A stretch of DNA of 58,788 bases from an uncultured Bacteroidales bacterium (GTDB lineage: Bacteria; Bacteroidota; Bacteroidia; Bacteroidales; Bacteroidaceae): the NCBI GenBank assembly GCA_902775385.1, contig CACYMI010000025.1:1-58788 (forward strand). The letters run 5' to 3'. Position 1 is the stretch's first letter. Each line of letters opens with the position of its first letter. Both the position numbers and the translations under genes were made by a program. Shown here piece by piece: positions 56,601 to 58,788 of the stretch. Below the pieces are notes generated by a model. The model ran no database searches, was not told the origin of the DNA, and was given only the letters and a program-made list of their open reading frames with translations.

Positions 56601-58788
56601 TATCTATGCTGCCGAGCAGTACTTCTCTGTAGCTGATGAGGAAGAACTGGCAGATGTGGCCGCCACCGTAATGACCTATGAGGCAACTGCAGTGGAAGGC
56701 ACGATAGCCACTCAGTCACTGCTGGATGACTTCCAGGATAAACTGGAAGCGCTGCAGGAGGCTACTACCATCCTGGAGTTTGCCGATGCCATTGATACTG
56801 TCAATGTCAATAAGACAGCCATTGCAGACAATGCAGCCATCTATAAGGCATACATTGACAAGTGCGAGGAAATCAAGACCAAGCTCGAGAATGACCAGAG
56901 CTTCAGCGGCTCACTCCGCGAATCCCTCGAGTACTACCTCACCGAGCTGGACGAGGAGAGCGACGAGAATCCGCTGGGAACCTATGAGTACATCAAGGAG
57001 AACCACACCGCTACCGCCGCGGAAATCCAGGCCGAGCAGGAGCGCGTTATCCAGTGGCTGGCCGATGCCATCGCCGAGGACTATGCTCCCGGTACCGATG
57101 TCAGCAGCATGATTCCCAACTACGACTTCAGCAAGAAGGAAGAGAACTGGACCGGCAGCTGGTTGACCGGCCTGGGCAAGACTCAGGACGATGCCGGCAC
57201 GACCTACTATGGTGCCGAGGCATGGCAGAAAACAGGTGACATGTACCAGACCGTAGAGGGCATGAAGCCCGGTTACTACCTGGTAGCCACCAACGCAGCC
57301 TTCCGTCCCAGCAACAACCGTTACAGTCAGAACTATGCTGCCGGTATCTACGCCAACGGCATCTTCAACTACTTCCCCGCAGTAAACGAGGACATCGTAG
57401 CTGCAGCCGATACAACTGATCAGCAGAACTGCAACCTGCATGGTGCCGGTGCCCATGACCTGGCCATCTATGATGACGGTGTCTCCACCAGCGCCGATGA
57501 CGGTGCCGAGCTTTTAGGTTTCGCCGTACAGGGCGAGACCGGTATGGCCATTGCCGCCAAGGCCGGCCGTTATCAGGTTTACACCATCGCCAAGGTAGGC
57601 GAGGACGGTAAGCTTACCATCGGTATCAAGAACCCCGGTACCAAGTACGACAGCGACTGGACTGGCTGGAGTGCCCTGAAGGTAACCTACTGCGGTGATG
57701 ACGAGAATATGGTCAGCGAGGCCCTGGACAATGTGCTGGAGAATATGAGTGCCCGTGCTCAGAACCTTATTGCATACGAGTATGATGATGCTCTTCCAGC
57801 CGGTGCCAGCCCCAATTTCCCCGCTGCTCTGAAGAGCGATCTGGAAGCCGCTGTTGCCAATGCCGACGGTGCTTCAAGCATCCAGGATAAGGAAGAGGCC
57901 GCAGCCCTGATCTCAGAGATCTTCCAGCAGATATACGAAGGCAAGCAGGCCTACATCAAGCTCAAGAACGTAGTATATGCTCTGGAGGCTGTGGAAGGCG
58001 CAAACCTGCCTTACGTTGAGAAGGACGCCGAGACAGGCGAGTGGTTTGAGACCGATGAGTTCCTCTTCAGCGAGGATGAGATAGATACCGCCAGTGACAT
58101 TATGATGGAATTGGCTAATGTCTATGACGCAGGCTCTTACAGTACAGAGGAAGCCCTGAATCCCGCCATCCTTGACAATAAGATAATAAAGGAGATCCTG
58201 CCCGTTCAGGACGAGGAGGGTTACTACCTGCTCGGTAGCGTCAAGCATTTCTCTATATTCCGTACTCTTGCTACAGATTACGATTACAAGACCAATGCCA
58301 AACTGACTGCCGACATTGACCTGAAGAATATTGCCATGGTGCCCATCAACAGAAGCGACTACAGCTATCGCGGCGTATTCGACGGTCAGGGATATGCTAT
58401 TAATAATGTATATATCCTTAACAACGAAGAGCGTACAGGTCTGTTCAATACACTGGACGGCGCTACTGTCAAGAATCTGAAGCTGACCGGTGATTACTAC
58501 AGCGACCAGAAGTTCATAGGTGGTATCGCAGGCTATACCTACAATGCCCGTATCGAGAACTGTGATGTAGCTGTTACCATCAACTCCGCGGTTCAGGGTG
58601 ACGGAACACACGGTGGTCTGGTAGGTAACAACGCCGGTGACGGCACCGTTGTTGAGAACTGTATTGTAAACTGTCCTCTGCTCGGCGAGAATACCAACTC
58701 CTGCGGCGGTGTCTGCGGTTGGGCCGGTTCCAAGATCACAGTCCGTAATACACTCATCCTTACAGACAACATCACCATCGGAGACAGC
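53662..58788 (+). CDS. Giant GLUG/beta-helix surface protein (paralog 2), truncated by window end
   Basis: The frame is open from ATG 53662 to the last base (1709 codons, no stop reached), so the true C-terminus lies beyond the window. Signal peptide MSKKLLYLCLMTIMMVFSMS. It follows paralog 1 domain for domain: N-terminal GLUG/beta-helix, HTTDKFGICTTCGH (about residue 342), a second GLUG block, HQYVEGFCTVC (about 670), helical hairpin (about 1000-1125), jelly-roll module with MKPGYYLVATNAAFRPSN (about 1135-1345), helical part and a last GLUG block. The two genes clearly arose by tandem duplication but are well diverged. It has its own promoter. Expected to end with the GxYIVxGKK motif. Confidence 0.85.
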   Translation, partial: MSKKLLYLCLMTIMMVFSMSAYALDKVDGVYQIETASDFKAFAELVNGGDTYACAELIADIDLGTDGTMIGSDTNRFRGQFDGKGHTITVNFFPKADGQALFRNIEGNALVQNLKVQGKITTGKKQAAGIAAWGRGTIRNCWVDLTVVSSVAGDGTHAGIVAVASEGLVLENCLSQITINGKATENCGGIVGWADGNLTASNCLVINNGDLKLPSDCGTISRNSSKLTNVNLTQYNGGNGDGYNWRPRGANYNNYATTAWGNTSMATIINENDLASGKICYQLNNDQSTIAWVQDLGNDQFPVPAVFSASKKQVYASGATGCDGKGTDLTYSNTGTVQATAHTTDKFGICTTCGHMELEKLPRDKADNSYIAKTAADLDWLEGRNRVNNGGWFNISLGDDIEYTAVSGQLIFNNDNWFGGTLEGNGHALTIEFTEAPSRASIFPQFRGSIQNLIVHGSISTGAQYAGSLVGDTHNDNMVIRNVFSDVDIYASHAGDNTTGGLIGVADSKVTIENAVYAGNVIGVEGGNTECLAGICGWASGQVYLTNCAFLGTLQNELGDSKTLSRNPGNITCSNVFIANSYGYEDEVKATLVEDPDDIANGALAYALNGNQGGVDRFYQKIGEDDYPMPIKKEGALVYVTASEYRCDGQPIGEAKYSNTPASDVVLPDHQYVEGFCTVCEGLQEDYMTPVDGWFEISSGDQLVWWTNYAAKHLDANARLTDDIDMDGYCDRWANVGTEGAPFYGNFDGQFHTISNLIIDHHTDNGVGLIAVMNSLPSKGFGGLSDEEARNAEGVYIKNVTLDESCSLLGRGYVALVGMTAPWAGHVNIKGVMMCGDVTADGGPNAAGVFGCVMGSACHVTIDNCGMVGDVYGPKENGSFSGWLGDWAEVTNCFAVGSVEGTESDARYFARYGNSRVNDNIKNCYARFGTQEHVGIVSQADFESGALAWKANGNQFRTGYWYQTIGDDAYPFADPSHGTVIYAAEQYFSVADEEELADVAATVMTYEATAVEGTIATQSLLDDFQDKLEALQEATTILEFADAIDTVNVNKTAIADNAAIYKAYIDKCEEIKTKLENDQSFSGSLRESLEYYLTELDEESDENPLGTYEYIKENHTATAAEIQAEQERVIQWLADAIAEDYAPGTDVSSMIPNYDFSKKEENWTGSWLTGLGKTQDDAGTTYYGAEAWQKTGDMYQTVEGMKPGYYLVATNAAFRPSNNRYSQNYAAGIYANGIFNYFPAVNEDIVAAADTTDQQNCNLHGAGAHDLAIYDDGVSTSADDGAELLGFAVQGETGMAIAAKAGRYQVYTIAKVGEDGKLTIGIKNPGTKYDSDWTGWSALKVTYCGDDENMVSEALDNVLENMSARAQNLIAYEYDDALPAGASPNFPAALKSDLEAAVANADGASSIQDKEEAAALISEIFQQIYEGKQAYIKLKNVVYALEAVEGANLPYVEKDAETGEWFETDEFLFSEDEIDTASDIMMELANVYDAGSYSTEEALNPAILDNKIIKEILPVQDEEGYYLLGSVKHFSIFRTLATDYDYKTNAKLTADIDLKNIAMVPINRSDYSYRGVFDGQGYAINNVYILNNEERTGLFNTLDGATVKNLKLTGDYYSDQKFIGGIAGYTYNARIENCDVAVTINSAVQGDGTHGGLVGNNAGDGTVVENCIVNCPLLGENTNSCGGVCGWAGSKITVRNTLILTDNITIGDS

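Overview
This window looks like a chromosomal segment of a member of the Bacteroidales, most likely Prevotellaceae or a close relative. Several things point there. Many promoters match the Bacteroidetes -33/-7 consensus (TTTG, about 20 nt, TAnnTTTG). There are two GH92 mannosidases, KorAB, split GcvPA/GcvPB, Ddh, DUF4886-, DUF3244- and DUF6108-like proteins, a TPR/HTH membrane regulator, and giant GLUG/beta-helix surface proteins. Short tandem and palindromic repeats are scattered through and between genes. Assignments rest on reading motifs by eye; no database search was run.

Layout: 1-4.5 kb holds a sugar-use cluster (partial ROK kinase, GH92 lipoprotein, MFS transporter). 4.5-10.3 kb (minus strand) is an ECF sigma factor operon: sigma factor, short membrane protein that may be an anti-sigma factor, DUF6108-like protein, 1058-aa MG2-like protein and a carboxypeptidase-regulatory-like-domain protein. 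10.5-17 kb is a glycine cleavage cluster with its lipoate ligase and dihydrolipoyl dehydrogenase (lplA, gcvT, gcvH, gcvPA, gcvPB, lpdA), followed by a second GH92 enzyme. 19.1-20.5 kb carries tRNA-Gln and tyrS on the minus strand.

20.7-29.7 kb is a surface-protein cluster: a very long coiled-coil lipoprotein (frame broken by a 41-bp exact duplication), an OmpA-domain protein, a nine-repeat InlB-B-type protein and a predicted outer-membrane barrel. 29.8-32.8 kb holds korB, korA and tRNA-Arg. 33-35 kb holds a DUF4886 hydrolase-like protein and a small unknown protein. 35.3-38.4 kb holds a TPR/transmembrane/HTH regulator divergent from two small secreted proteins. Ten exact copies of one heptamer lie in the gap between them. 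argS (38.9-40.5 kb) has two internal deletions and sits behind a tandem array of 82-bp promoter repeats. Then come an RNase H, an LTA-synthase-like/PAP2/barrel trio, metG and ddh. 47.8 kb to the window end is filled by two tandem giant paralogous surface proteins; the second runs off the end.

The strongest leads are: (1) the TGTTTCA operator array with its TPR/HTH regulator and secreted partners; (2) two unrelated loci whose promoters are tandemly duplicated with the same CCGA-N12-TCGG dyad upstream; (3) intergenic-type repeats translated in frame inside MFS, GcvPA, Lpd and a signal peptide; (4) a GH92 enzyme with Gln at the general-acid position. The argS damage and the 41-bp duplication could be assembly errors and should be checked against reads first.
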